The translations under genes were made by a program, and so were the position numbers. From a virus, in the IMG/VR virus record IMGVR_UViG_3300031687_000097, positions 1 to 24,116 of that record: a DNA stretch of 24,116 bases; one strand, 5' to 3'. Position 1 is the first letter of the stretch, and each line of letters starts with the position of its first letter. Under the pieces are notes generated by a model. That model saw only the letters and a list, made by a program, of their open reading frames with translations, had not been told where the DNA came from and made no database searches. This document shows, in pieces, positions 14,416 to 22,114 of this stretch.

Positions 14416-14442
14416 GGGGCGGCTTCGGCTGCCCCTTTTTTT
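14416..14442 (+). terminator. Terminator after the coat gene
   Basis: GGGGCGGC and GCTGCCCC pair (one G-U) around a stable TTCG loop and are followed by seven T residues. It begins seven bases after the coat stop codon and likely sets the coat mRNA 3' end, limiting read-through into the tail genes. Confidence 0.93.
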
Positions 14443-14461
14443 ACTATAAGGAAAAAGTATC

Positions 14462-14626
14462 ATGGAATTAATGAAAGCAAAAACTAAACCCAAAGCAAAA
14501 GTAAAAAAAAAAGACCTACCAAATACTAACGGTTTGTTTGTAATGTCTAAACCAAGCGGTGCAGAATTAGAAGTAAACCCTGATAGCGTAGAACACGCCC
14601 TATCAATCGGCTGGAAAAATACATAA
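14462..14626 (+). CDS. Hypothetical 54-residue lysine-rich protein
   Basis: This short protein opens MELMKAKTKPKAKVKKKDLP, an Ala/Lys/Pro-rich basic tail, followed by a small compact part NGLFVMSKPSGAELEVNPDS and an end VEHALSIGWKNT. AAGGAAAAA precedes ATG and the stop overlaps the next start by one base (TAATG), so it is very likely translated. The C-terminal VNPDSVEHALSIGW pattern, a short loop-helix with a conserved-looking Trp, occurs in small phage proteins next to coat genes. I cannot name the family. It could be a minor head protein or decoration/cement factor. Confidence 0.65.
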   Translation: MELMKAKTKPKAKVKKKDLPNTNGLFVMSKPSGAELEVNPDSVEHALSIGWKNT

Positions 14627-14799
14627 TGAAAAATGTAAATCATTACGACAAAGGCGGTAAGTTGTTCTCTGGCAAAACACACAAACATACTGACGGTACT
14701 GTAATGACAGGCGCTAAAATGGGAAAAACTTCCAAGCCTTTGCTTCATTATGGCGAGCTTAGTAACGCATCTAAAAAGAAAGCTAGAACTCAATGGTAA
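14626..14799 (+). CDS. Hypothetical 57-residue basic protein
   Basis: The protein MKNVNHYDKGGKLFSGKTHK... is basic, with many His/Lys/Gly residues (HKHTDGTVMTGAKMGKT) and a helical end LSNASKKKARTQW. It resembles short phage proteins of coat-tail intervals whose function is unknown. Its start overlaps the previous stop by one base and its stop lies 13 bases before the tail accessory gene. The AAAGG ribosome site of the next gene is formed right at its stop codon, so the three genes are probably coupled. No membrane segment or enzyme motif is present. Confidence 0.65.
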   Translation: MKNVNHYDKGGKLFSGKTHKHTDGTVMTGAKMGKTSKPLLHYGELSNASKKKARTQW

Positions 14800-14812
14800 A
14801 GGAAACATTTTC

Positions 14813-15301
14813 ATGGCAACAGTAGCGCAAGTAGCTAAAGCATCTTTGCAACGTATATTGGTGCAAGCAAGCGAGTCTGAATTAGAGCCAGACGAGTATC
14901 AGGACTTTATTTTTGCAATGAATAATTTTATGCTGTCTCTAGATGCCGATGGAGTTACACTTGGTTATACTGAGGTTGCTAACCTTGGTGATGAGGTAAC
15001 TATTCCCACAGGTGCGTTACGTGGTTTAATAGCCAATATGTCCATAGAGGTTTCTCCAGACTATAACGGAACAGTCACGCCAGCTTTAATATCTTCCGCA
15101 ACAGAAGGTATGAAGGTAATGCGGAAGATAGGACAACGTATACCAACGTCTTTTATGCCCTCTACTTTATCTATTGGATCAGGAAATGAAAATGACGATG
15201 AGGGATTAACTACTGGTTTCTACCCTAATAGAGAGGCTGAAATACTAGCGGAAACAACAGGCGCTATTGGCTTAGAGCAAAATACGAACAAAACTACATA
15301 G
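14813..15301 (+). CDS. P22 gp4-type tail accessory factor (head completion)
   Basis: The 162-residue protein is almost the length of P22 gp4 (166). It has the helical N-terminus ATVAQVAKASLQRILVQASE, the DEYQDFIFAMNNFMLSLDAD segment, and the following strand and helices VTIPTGALRGLIANMSIEVS. This agrees with the gp4 family, whose copies bind below the portal and start tail assembly. The start at 14813 is chosen because AAAGGAAA stands eight bases ahead; an upstream in-frame extension to 14750 would overlap the preceding gene heavily. Its position after coat and before the gp10-like gene agrees, except that a fibre-like gene intervenes. Confidence 0.88.
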   Translation: MATVAQVAKASLQRILVQASESELEPDEYQDFIFAMNNFMLSLDADGVTLGYTEVANLGDEVTIPTGALRGLIANMSIEVSPDYNGTVTPALISSATEGMKVMRKIGQRIPTSFMPSTLSIGSGNENDDEGLTTGFYPNREAEILAETTGAIGLEQNTNKTT

Positions 15302-15310
15302 GTGATATGA

Positions 15311-16885
15311 ATGTCTAACAGAGCAAACGGGCGTAAAAAAAGTCTATTCCCCGCACAAACAACGGTACTTACTAATGCAAGTATGGATTACTTTGTTAAT
15401 GGTGTTAACTATAAAATACCTTACACAAACTTTGTATCGGGACTAGGTGTTACTGGCACTATCGTACAAGAAGGTGCTGTAAGTGGTACGCCTGTTTTAG
15501 ACAAGCAAAACACTGTTAACAATATTAGAAACTTAGAAGCTGGCGCTGGTATTTATACTGCTGTTTCATCAGAAAACGGTATTACTATTAAGCATAACTT
15601 TACACAAGACACGACTGGCTCACCTGTTTTAATTAACCCAACTAACGCCAGCCCTGCTATTGCATCTATTGTGGCGGGTAGTGGGATATCGGTTACAGCT
15701 TCTAGTAATGCAATTACTATTGCTACTACTGGCGTAGCTAAAGCAAGTGATATTGTTATTGTTAGCGTATTAGCTGACTTACCTTCTGCTGTTGCAGGCG
15801 CTATAACTTTACTAGCCAATACAGAATATCAATTAATTCAAGATATTAATATTGCTGCTAATAGAATAATAATGGGTGACAACTGTATTTTAGCGGGTTT
15901 AGATCAAGGGCTAACCAGCCTGACTTACAGCGGCACAAGCGACATGATAACTTCCGCAGACAAGACATGCACAGTAAAAAACTTAACCCTAAGTTGTGCC
16001 AATGCCAGAGCATTTAAAATAACAGATACATCAGCCAAAACATTTAACCTTAACAGCGTGACTATTGCCACTTGTAATAAGATTGGATTATTTACATCAA
16101 CTGCCAGCACTTATTTATTACAAAACTTTAGCAGCTTAATTACAGCGGCAGATGGTATGGAGTTTGTAGGTGCGTTTGATAGATTGGCTCATACTTATTC
16201 AACGGTTAATATGACAGCAGGCGCGGTCTACAATCTTGGTACTGCTTCCTTTAAATCTTTTCTTTCTGACAGTATTGTTTCAACATTAGCTTCTAACTCA
16301 TTTTTTGTTAAGGGTGCTGCATCAAGCGCCAATATAGCGACAGGTCAATTAGGTAGTGTTAAGTCACCTTTTTTACTTGGCGGGGCAGCTAGTGCTGCTT
16401 TAAGTAATGTTTTACCTACAGATAAATCGTGGGAGTTTACAGGTGGTAACACCATTGCTGATACTAGAACTTCAAGCCTAGCAACACTACAAGGCAACTC
16501 TGCTGCAACAGTTATTGCGACAGCCGGAACACCTGTATTGATTGCTGGTGTATGGGTAGCAGGTGCCTCTTCACAAATGACAGCTACCACAGGCGGTAGA
16601 ATCACGTACAACGGCTCCAAAGGCATTACCGCAACCATTGCAGGTCAAGTGTCTGTTGAGCCTGTCTCCGGCTCTACTGTCAACCTATTTGTCCAGCTAG
16701 CTCTCAACGGTACTGTTGTAGCAACTTCTAAAGTAACAGGCAGTGCAACAAGCGGTAAAAAAACTAGCATGACGTTATCGTATGCTCAAGCTCTTGTAGC
16801 AACAGACTATGTTGAACTCTATGTTAGTAATGTAGATTCCACGGTTAACCTGCTTGTATCAAGCGCCATCTTGAGGGCTAGTTAA
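15311..16885 (+). CDS. Fibre/spike-like virion protein with beta-rich body and jelly-roll-like C-terminus
   Basis: The 524-residue protein is rich in Thr, Ser, Ala, Gly and short strands. Residues about 70-140 contain two similar pieces, NLEAGAGIYTAVSSENGITI and SIVAGSGISVTASSNAITIA, a repeated G(S)GI.V..S.N.I.I pattern. Residues about 165-370 look like a solenoid (NTEYQLIQDINIAANRIIMG, CTVKNLTLSCANARAFKITD). The end (about 430-524) resembles a TNF/C1q-type jelly roll (VNLFVQLALNGTVVAT, ALVATDYVELYVSNVD). These are features of trimeric phage receptor-binding or tail fibre proteins. It begins nine bases after the gp4-like gene and overlaps the gp10-like gene by one base. P22 has no gene here, so it may be a tail fibre or needle replacement. 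No catalytic site is evident. Confidence 0.7.
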   Translation: MSNRANGRKKSLFPAQTTVLTNASMDYFVNGVNYKIPYTNFVSGLGVTGTIVQEGAVSGTPVLDKQNTVNNIRNLEAGAGIYTAVSSENGITIKHNFTQDTTGSPVLINPTNASPAIASIVAGSGISVTASSNAITIATTGVAKASDIVIVSVLADLPSAVAGAITLLANTEYQLIQDINIAANRIIMGDNCILAGLDQGLTSLTYSGTSDMITSADKTCTVKNLTLSCANARAFKITDTSAKTFNLNSVTIATCNKIGLFTSTASTYLLQNFSSLITAADGMEFVGAFDRLAHTYSTVNMTAGAVYNLGTASFKSFLSDSIVSTLASNSFFVKGAASSANIATGQLGSVKSPFLLGGAASAALSNVLPTDKSWEFTGGNTIADTRTSSLATLQGNSAATVIATAGTPVLIAGVWVAGASSQMTATTGGRITYNGSKGITATIAGQVSVEPVSGSTVNLFVQLALNGTVVATSKVTGSATSGKKTSMTLSYAQALVATDYVELYVSNVDSTVNLLVSSAILRAS

Positions 16886-18303
16886 TGACTGCTGCAATAT
16901 TACCTATTGCCAACGGATTTTATCTTAGCGACAGTTTGCCGATATCAGCCCAAGAATGTACAAACTGGTATCCTAACGTGGTGACGGTTCCAGCTTTATC
17001 CACCGAAACTTTGTTCGGAACCGCAGGAACAACACAGCTTGCTACTAGCGGCACAGTGTTAGAGCAGAACAGGGGCAGTCATACAATGGATGGCATACCT
17101 TACTTTATTAATGGTGATGCCTTATACCGCTTAAACGCAGACAATACACTTAGTAATTTAGGAGAGATAAGCGGTTCAGGCAGGGTGTCTTTAGCTGATA
17201 ACGGTACACAGCTAATGATATTAATTCCTAGTGGCAGCGGTTATATTTTGACTGACAATCCACCTGTCTTAACTGAAATTACAGATACAGATTTTACGGC
17301 TAATGGCGCGCCTCAACAGGTTGTGTTTATAGATGGTTACTTTGCTATTACGACTAACACTAAAAAGTTTATTGTGTCTGCATTAAACAATGGCTTGTCT
17401 TATAACGCTTTAGACTTTGGAACAGCAGAAGCCGATCCAGATGATATTGTTGCTCCAATAGTATTTAACAATCAGTTATTTATTGGCGGTAGCGAAACAA
17501 CAGAAGCCTTTCAAAACATTGGCGGTGCTGATTTTCCATTCCAGCGTTCTGGTTTGTTTTTAAGCAAAGGTATAAAAGCTCCATTCTCAGTGGTTGGCGC
17601 TAACGATACTTTTATGTTTATTGGCGGCGGAGAAAATGAAGCTCCAGCGATATGGGCGTTTGAAGGTAATAATTATATTAAAGTGTCCACAACCGCTATT
17701 GATTCTATTTTATCTACAGCTACTAATGAAGAAATAACCAATGCTTTTGCTTGGTCTTACGCTAAAAAAGGTGCATATTTTGTAGGCTTTTCTATTCCGT
17801 CTACCACCTTGGTGTTTGATGTTATTAGCGGCAGATGGCATGAAAGAAAGTCAAATGTAAACGGCGATACTATTCGTTCCCGTATTAACTCAGTTACCTC
17901 TGCTTATGGCTTAACCTTAGTGGGTGATTCTCAGGACGGTCGTATAGGTTCTTTAGATAACAATGTTTACACTGAATATGACAACGCTATTATTAGGCGC
18001 GTTGCTTCTCAACCGTTTCAAAACAATATGCAATCATTTACCGTTCCAAGCATTGAGCTAACAATGGAGTCAGGAGTAGGCAATAAAGCTGCTGTCAATC
18101 CACAGGTTATTATGGATATTAGCTCTGATGGCGGAAAGACATTTAAAGACGAGCGCGCAAGAAGTATTGGTAAAATAGGCGAATATAACAAGCGGTCTAT
18201 ATGGCGCAGAAATGGTCGTGTTGCACGATTTGATGTTTTTCGTTTTACGTTTTCCGAACCTGTTAAACCAGTTATTATTCAACTGACAGCGGATATTGTG
18301 TAA
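16885..18303 (+). CDS. P22 gp10-type packaged DNA stabilisation protein
   Basis: At 472 residues it equals the length of P22 gp10. The N-terminus ILPIANGFYLSDSLPISAQE followed by CTNWYPNVV is a hallmark of this family. The body is a beta-propeller-like string of strands (for example GYFAITTNTKKFIVSALNNG), with IVFNNQLFIGGSETTEAFQN, and the end is RWHERKS...DVFRFTFSEPVK. The protein forms the second ring of the tail, sealing the head after packaging. Its ATG overlaps the fibre gene stop by one base and its own stop overlaps the next start by one base. Confidence 0.93.
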   Translation: MTAAILPIANGFYLSDSLPISAQECTNWYPNVVTVPALSTETLFGTAGTTQLATSGTVLEQNRGSHTMDGIPYFINGDALYRLNADNTLSNLGEISGSGRVSLADNGTQLMILIPSGSGYILTDNPPVLTEITDTDFTANGAPQQVVFIDGYFAITTNTKKFIVSALNNGLSYNALDFGTAEADPDDIVAPIVFNNQLFIGGSETTEAFQNIGGADFPFQRSGLFLSKGIKAPFSVVGANDTFMFIGGGENEAPAIWAFEGNNYIKVSTTAIDSILSTATNEEITNAFAWSYAKKGAYFVGFSIPSTTLVFDVISGRWHERKSNVNGDTIRSRINSVTSAYGLTLVGDSQDGRIGSLDNNVYTEYDNAIIRRVASQPFQNNMQSFTVPSIELTMESGVGNKAAVNPQVIMDISSDGGKTFKDERARSIGKIGEYNKRSIWRRNGRVARFDVFRFTFSEPVKPVIIQLTADIV

Positions 18304-18548
18304 TGAGATTAAATGCCTCACAACCTATAACAAATGATAATGGAGAAATGGAACAGACGTTTAGAAGCTGGGCCTTAGAAGTATCTAATAACCTACCTAT
18401 CGTGGGTAAAGGTTCTCCAGAAAGCGTTTTAGAAGCTCCGCAATACAGCTTGTATATTGATGAAACAACGCCATTAAGTCCTGTTCAATACAGAAAAATG
18501 TTAGCTTCTGTTGGTGGTAACAGGACAAAAGGTTGGGCTGTAGTTTGA
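18303..18548 (+). CDS. Small virion-region protein of unknown function (81 residues)
   Basis: The protein MRLNASQPITNDNGEMEQTF... has an early helix FRSWALEVSNNLPIVGKGSP, then SVLEAPQYSLYIDETTPLSP and ends in SVGGNRTKGWAVV. The GSPE.V..AP..SLY.D motif resembles a segment found at the tips of phage tail fibres and in small tail proteins. In P22 this position is taken by the tail needle gp26 (233 residues), to which it shows no evident resemblance. It overlaps both neighbours: one base with the gp10-like gene and four bases (TTGA) with the gp14-like gene. It is probably a tail or head-closure component. Confidence 0.7.
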   Translation: MRLNASQPITNDNGEMEQTFRSWALEVSNNLPIVGKGSPESVLEAPQYSLYIDETTPLSPVQYRKMLASVGGNRTKGWAVV

Positions 18549-19018
18549 TAATACAGCGTATTTATGACGTTGACTTTATTAAGTCTATAGCTGCAATGCC
18601 GGAATTTTTAAACAATGCAGAGGACGGAATGACTATAGACAAGTACCAACCAGACATGAGATCTGCATGGCTACTTATTACTGACAATAATGATATAATA
18701 GGATTGGCGCAGTTAAAACCTTTAAATTCTATTGTGTTAGAATTTCATCCACAGGTCTTTAAGAAGCATAGAGCCAAGTATAATAAAGCGTTTTTTTATG
18801 AAACATACAAATGGATATTAGTTAACGCCACTAAATATCAAAAGCTAAACGCAACAATACCTGTTGTGTACAAGCATTTAAAAAGGTTTGTATTGTCTGT
18901 AGGGTTTGTACTGGAAGGTGTAGATCGTAAGAGTTACATTAAAGACGGTATAGTGGTAGACAGGTGGATTTTTGGCATGACAAGAGAAGAATTAAAAGAG
19001 GCAATACAATGGACATGA
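18545..19018 (+). CDS. P22 gp14/DUF2824-like head protein with GNAT-like fold
   Basis: The product (about 157 residues, P22 gp14 is 155) has strands and helices typical of a GNAT-like acetyltransferase fold: SAWLLITDNNDIIGLAQLKP (beta pair), IVLEFHPQVFKKH, then YKHLKRFVLSVGFVLEGVDR, a helix-strand typical of the end of the fold, and VVDRWIFGMTREE. The clear glycine-rich acetyl-CoA loop of active GNAT enzymes is not evident, so it may be a structural relative. Start choice is a TTG: at 18545 it overlaps the previous stop (TTGA), while TTG 18533 is in frame but lies directly on the AAAAGG site. It is followed by the gp7-like gene with a ten-base overlap. Confidence 0.75.
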   Translation: MIIQRIYDVDFIKSIAAMPEFLNNAEDGMTIDKYQPDMRSAWLLITDNNDIIGLAQLKPLNSIVLEFHPQVFKKHRAKYNKAFFYETYKWILVNATKYQKLNATIPVVYKHLKRFVLSVGFVLEGVDRKSYIKDGIVVDRWIFGMTREELKEAIQWT

Positions 19019-19494
19019 TCGATGAGATGTTTGGCGGCAACGAAACTGCTGCTCAAGAAGGTGCAAACTCAGCAGCTAAAAAGTACGTAGCTCAACAGGG
19101 TGAGCAAGCTCGGGATGATTTGTTAAAGTTATTTGGTGCTGGTGACGAAAATCGCAACATGGGTTATCAAGGCTCCTTAGATGTTATGGGTCAAGCTCTG
19201 CCACAGCAGTTGTCAGCTTTTCAACAAGGCAATACGGGTGCGCAGCAAACCATAATTAATTCTATGCCCCAATATGAAAATGCAATCATGGGTAGACCAG
19301 TAGATTATGATCAATTTCGCTCTCAACGTATCGCTGTAGATCCATCTTACATGCAACAAGATTTACCCCCGTTTATTACTAATAATAACATTGGGTTGAG
19401 GCAGCCGGAACAAGGAACAGGTTTAACACCTGACCAGTTAACACCTGAACAAATGTCTGCCATCATAGCTCAAACCGCACAAGGAGGCATGTAA
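19009..19494 (+). CDS. Probable small DNA-ejection (internal virion) protein, gp7 position
   Basis: The 161-residue protein starts MDMIDEMFGGNETAAQEGAN, is Gln/Ala/Gly-rich, with a helical middle (QGEQARDDLLKLFGAGDENR, MGQALPQQLSAFQQGNTGAQ) and the segment NAIMGRPVDYDQFRSQRIAV. It ends in a flexible PDQLTPEQMSAIIAQTAQGG. I infer an ejection role from its place: directly after the gp14-like gene, where P22 encodes gp7, followed by three larger proteins. AGAGG lies seven bases before ATG 19009; ATG 19015 is a less well-spaced alternative. The stop overlaps the next start by one base. The sequence alone gives no enzyme motif. Confidence 0.7.
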   Translation: MDMIDEMFGGNETAAQEGANSAAKKYVAQQGEQARDDLLKLFGAGDENRNMGYQGSLDVMGQALPQQLSAFQQGNTGAQQTIINSMPQYENAIMGRPVDYDQFRSQRIAVDPSYMQQDLPPFITNNNIGLRQPEQGTGLTPDQLTPEQMSAIIAQTAQGGM

Positions 19495-21125
19495 TGGTAT
19501 CTATTGTTAAACCATTAGACCGTCAAAATAAAGGCCCTTTTAATCCTCCTGCTCTTAACGTAGGCACTAATTCTGTTGTCACTTCTGGTCGTCCACTTGC
19601 ACCAGCAATGACCGCTGAATCTTTATATGGAACTATTGGTAGGCAAGGTGAGCAAGCAGGTTTAGATTATTGGAATAATGAGATTGCTACACGCGGTATT
19701 GATGCTGTAAGACAGTCTTTTGCAGCAGCAGGGCAGAACACAGATGCTATCACTACAGCAGTAAACAGTGGCTTTTACGATACAGGCTATCAAACAGGTG
19801 GCACTGGATATCAAGCAGGAGGAATTATTAATCCTAGCGCATACGCACAAAACCTTGGTGCTGATGCAAATGTGTTAAACACTAATTATGATATGTATGA
19901 TACTCGCGGGCAGGCAGCAGAAGATGCTGCAAGGTCTGGAGAGCCTAGAATTGGACTGTTAGGATCGGAAGATGCGTTACAATCTGGTTTAAATGCTGGT
20001 GTTACCGCTGTAACACAAGGTGTAAATACAGGTAGGTCAGACATTGGAACAGGTGTTAACACAGGCCGAGCAGATATTGGGGCAGGTGTTAATACAGGCA
20101 GGGCAGATATTGGCGCAGGTATAAATTATTTTAACAACTACACTGGTCAAGGTAACGCAGCTTTAAATTTAATGGGCGCACAATCAGGCGCACAAGGACA
20201 AGCGGCACAACAAGCAGCTTTTAACAATTACAACATGTCTCCTGAACAACAATATTTAAGAGAGCAAGGAGAGCGATCTGTCCTGCGTAACGCAGCAGCA
20301 ACAGGTGGTTTAGGTGGCGGTAATGTTCAGCAAGAATTACAACGTCAAGCCATAGGCTTGGCACAACAAGATTATGCCAACCAATATAATCGTCTTGGAG
20401 GGTTATCTGATCTTGGTATGCAAGGTTCAGCGGCACAAGCAGGATTGCAAAGTGAGCTAGGAAACATGTCTTATCAAGGTGGAAATGCCTTGGGCAACAT
20501 GTCCTACGGCGGAGGTCAGGCTTTAGGAACTCTAGCTTATAAAGGTGGTTCTGAGGTTGGTAATATGGCTTATGGAACAGGCAACGCATTGTCAGCAGGC
20601 CGAACCAGAGCAGGAGAACTTATTGGACAAAATGTTAATAATACCGCTAGTGCGCTATCAACTCTTATTAATCAACAAGGTGCGGGAGTAGGAGACACAG
20701 TTGGCGCTGGTTCAGGTAACATAGCTACTATTCTTCAAACTGCTGGCACGCAAATGGGATTAAGCCAACAACAAATAGCTCAGTTATTAGCTGGTGTACA
20801 AACGTCAATGGGCGCTCAAGTGGCTGGATTGCCTGCGGTTGGTCAGAATAGCAGCGGCATGGACAATCTTGGTAAAATGGCAGAGACAGCAGCAACGGTT
20901 TACGCCGCAAGTGACAAAAGACTTAAGACTAACATTGTAAAAGTTGGTGTAATTGGCAGGCACAATTTGTATACATGGGATTGGACAGAAAAAGGATCTG
21001 AAATTGCAGATCCTCAACAACCTAGAATTGGCGTGATGGCTCAAGAAGCTATGAAGTTAAACCCCGAAGCAGTAGTAATGGGTGATCATGGCTACTTACA
21101 AGTTAAATATTCGGAGTTAACATAA
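19494..21125 (+). CDS. Internal virion-type protein with DUF4214-like domain, tandem repeats and S74 chaperone-like C-terminus
   Basis: The 543-residue protein has four parts. Residues about 42-85 (ESLYGTIGRQGEQAGLDYWN...) match the DUF4214 pattern (LY...GR..D.AGL.YW). Residues about 176-208 contain three near-identical 11-residue units (TGRADIGAGVN type). The middle is Gly/Gln/Ala-rich with GNMSYQGGNALGNMSYGGGQ-type repeats. The last 71 residues resemble the peptidase S74 chaperone domain of phage tail spikes: SDKRLK with Ser473 and Lys478 at the catalytic five-residue spacing, YTWDWTEKG, IGVMAQEAMKLNPEAV, GYLQVKYSEL. If cleaved, a 472-residue product would remain. Its location among ejection-protein genes implies a virion component. 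Function beyond that is unknown. Confidence 0.78.
   Translation: MVSIVKPLDRQNKGPFNPPALNVGTNSVVTSGRPLAPAMTAESLYGTIGRQGEQAGLDYWNNEIATRGIDAVRQSFAAAGQNTDAITTAVNSGFYDTGYQTGGTGYQAGGIINPSAYAQNLGADANVLNTNYDMYDTRGQAAEDAARSGEPRIGLLGSEDALQSGLNAGVTAVTQGVNTGRSDIGTGVNTGRADIGAGVNTGRADIGAGINYFNNYTGQGNAALNLMGAQSGAQGQAAQQAAFNNYNMSPEQQYLREQGERSVLRNAAATGGLGGGNVQQELQRQAIGLAQQDYANQYNRLGGLSDLGMQGSAAQAGLQSELGNMSYQGGNALGNMSYGGGQALGTLAYKGGSEVGNMAYGTGNALSAGRTRAGELIGQNVNNTASALSTLINQQGAGVGDTVGAGSGNIATILQTAGTQMGLSQQQIAQLLAGVQTSMGAQVAGLPAVGQNSSGMDNLGKMAETAATVYAASDKRLKTNIVKVGVIGRHNLYTWDWTEKGSEIADPQQPRIGVMAQEAMKLNPEAVVMGDHGYLQVKYSELT
20019..20117 (+). repeat. Three tandem 33-bp coding repeats
   Basis: Units at 20019-20051, 20052-20084 and 20085-20117 each start GGTGTWAAYACAGG and encode an 11-residue unit (GVNTGRADIGA), with a degenerate fourth beginning at 20118. 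They lie inside the 543-residue virion protein. DNA differences are mostly silent or conservative, implying selection on the protein repeat. Confidence 0.88.
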
Positions 21126-22114
21126 TGGCTTATCAAAGTCCTGAAAACGCACAAAAACTTAGAGATATTTCTCGGCAAGCAACTAATAATGCAGATCCCG
21201 CTAGATCACTTATGGGCGGCAACAATTCTATGGCTTCTGGATCTGGTCAGACAGCTTATCCTACTAATGCTTCGGCAGGCGTTAAAGACACAAGTATGTC
21301 AAAAGACAAAATTGTAAGGATGCTCCAAGGTTTTGCTGCGGGTACTAGGGGCGAAGGCTTAGAGTTTGTTACACAGATGAACAAACAGGATAAAATGCTA
21401 AGTCAAGAAAGAAAACAAGCTGCTCTTGCAGACTTATCTCAAGTTGGCAATATGCTTAATAACGGCTACACAATGGATGCCGAGCAACTGTTAGTTAACC
21501 GATTGACATCCATAGAAAAACTAGGTGGAGATACAAGTCATACTCGTAACTTGCTTGACATTGTTCGCAAGGGAGACATTAAGAAAGCCACAACTATTGT
21601 TAATGGCGAGCTAAACAAAGCCTATATGATGGATGTGTTAAAACGACCACCATCTACAGATAAAAGTATGACGGACTACCAAAGAGAAACGCTGAAAATA
21701 AGCAAAGATAATAAAAAACAAAGTCAACAAAAAAGTCAACAAACAAGCAAGGGAAGGAGCGACATGGCACGAGGGTTAGTAATGAATGCCTTCGGTCTAA
21801 GCGGAAAGGAGGCATTAAAAACTATAGACACAGATCAAGGTGATGCCATGGCTTTTGTTCTTTCATCCTTAGACAAGTCACAAAAAAATGGTTTAAGCGC
21901 TTTTGAGGCTCGCCAAAAAGCTGAAGAAACTTTGGCTGCAAATGTATATAGACCCAAAGTTGAAAAGGAGTTTACGAAATATTCAACTTGGGGTGATCAA
22001 GATCCTGTTTTTAGGGTGGGAGGAGCACCTACGTCAGGAAAAGGAGCACCTACGTCAGGAGAAGGAGATGACGATCAGGTATTCGACGTGAAAGTAGTAA
22101 ACAAAGGTAACTGA
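21125..22114 (+). CDS. Probable internal virion / DNA-ejection protein (329 residues)
   Basis: The protein begins MAYQSPENAQKLRDISRQAT, followed by a disordered Ser/Gly/Asn-rich part. From about residue 58 it is helical: KDKIVRMLQGFAAGTRGEGL, QERKQAALADLSQVGNMLNN, YTMDAEQLLVNRLTSIEKLG. A second Lys/Gln-rich hinge (SKDNKKQSQQKSQQTSKGRS) precedes another helical stretch and an acidic end DDDQVFDVKVVNKGN. It contains a duplicated GAPTSGKGAPTSGEG near the C-terminus. It is flanked by one-base overlaps on both sides (TAATG, TGATG). No named family is recognised; the assignment comes from the position occupied by gp20/gp16 genes in P22-like phages. Confidence 0.68.
   Translation: MAYQSPENAQKLRDISRQATNNADPARSLMGGNNSMASGSGQTAYPTNASAGVKDTSMSKDKIVRMLQGFAAGTRGEGLEFVTQMNKQDKMLSQERKQAALADLSQVGNMLNNGYTMDAEQLLVNRLTSIEKLGGDTSHTRNLLDIVRKGDIKKATTIVNGELNKAYMMDVLKRPPSTDKSMTDYQRETLKISKDNKKQSQQKSQQTSKGRSDMARGLVMNAFGLSGKEALKTIDTDQGDAMAFVLSSLDKSQKNGLSAFEARQKAEETLAANVYRPKVEKEFTKYSTWGDQDPVFRVGGAPTSGKGAPTSGEGDDDQVFDVKVVNKGN
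22022..22063 (+). repeat. Two tandem 21-bp coding repeats
   Basis: The 18-base segment GGAGCACCTACGTCAGGA is present twice exactly, each followed by AAA or GAA (21-base period). It encodes GAPTSGK and GAPTSGE in the linker of the 329-residue protein. The exact identity points to a recent slippage duplication. Confidence 0.9.

Noticed and set aside
14323-14814. A 163-residue open frame on the minus strand across the coat gene end and the small genes.
   Set aside because: It is antisense to the coat gene, its terminator and two well-supported coupled small genes, lacks a credible ribosome site, and its translation has no domain pattern.
15311-22114. A diversity-generating retroelement acting on the fibre gene.
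   Set aside because: No reverse transcriptase, template repeat pair or adenine-biased variable segment was found in the window.
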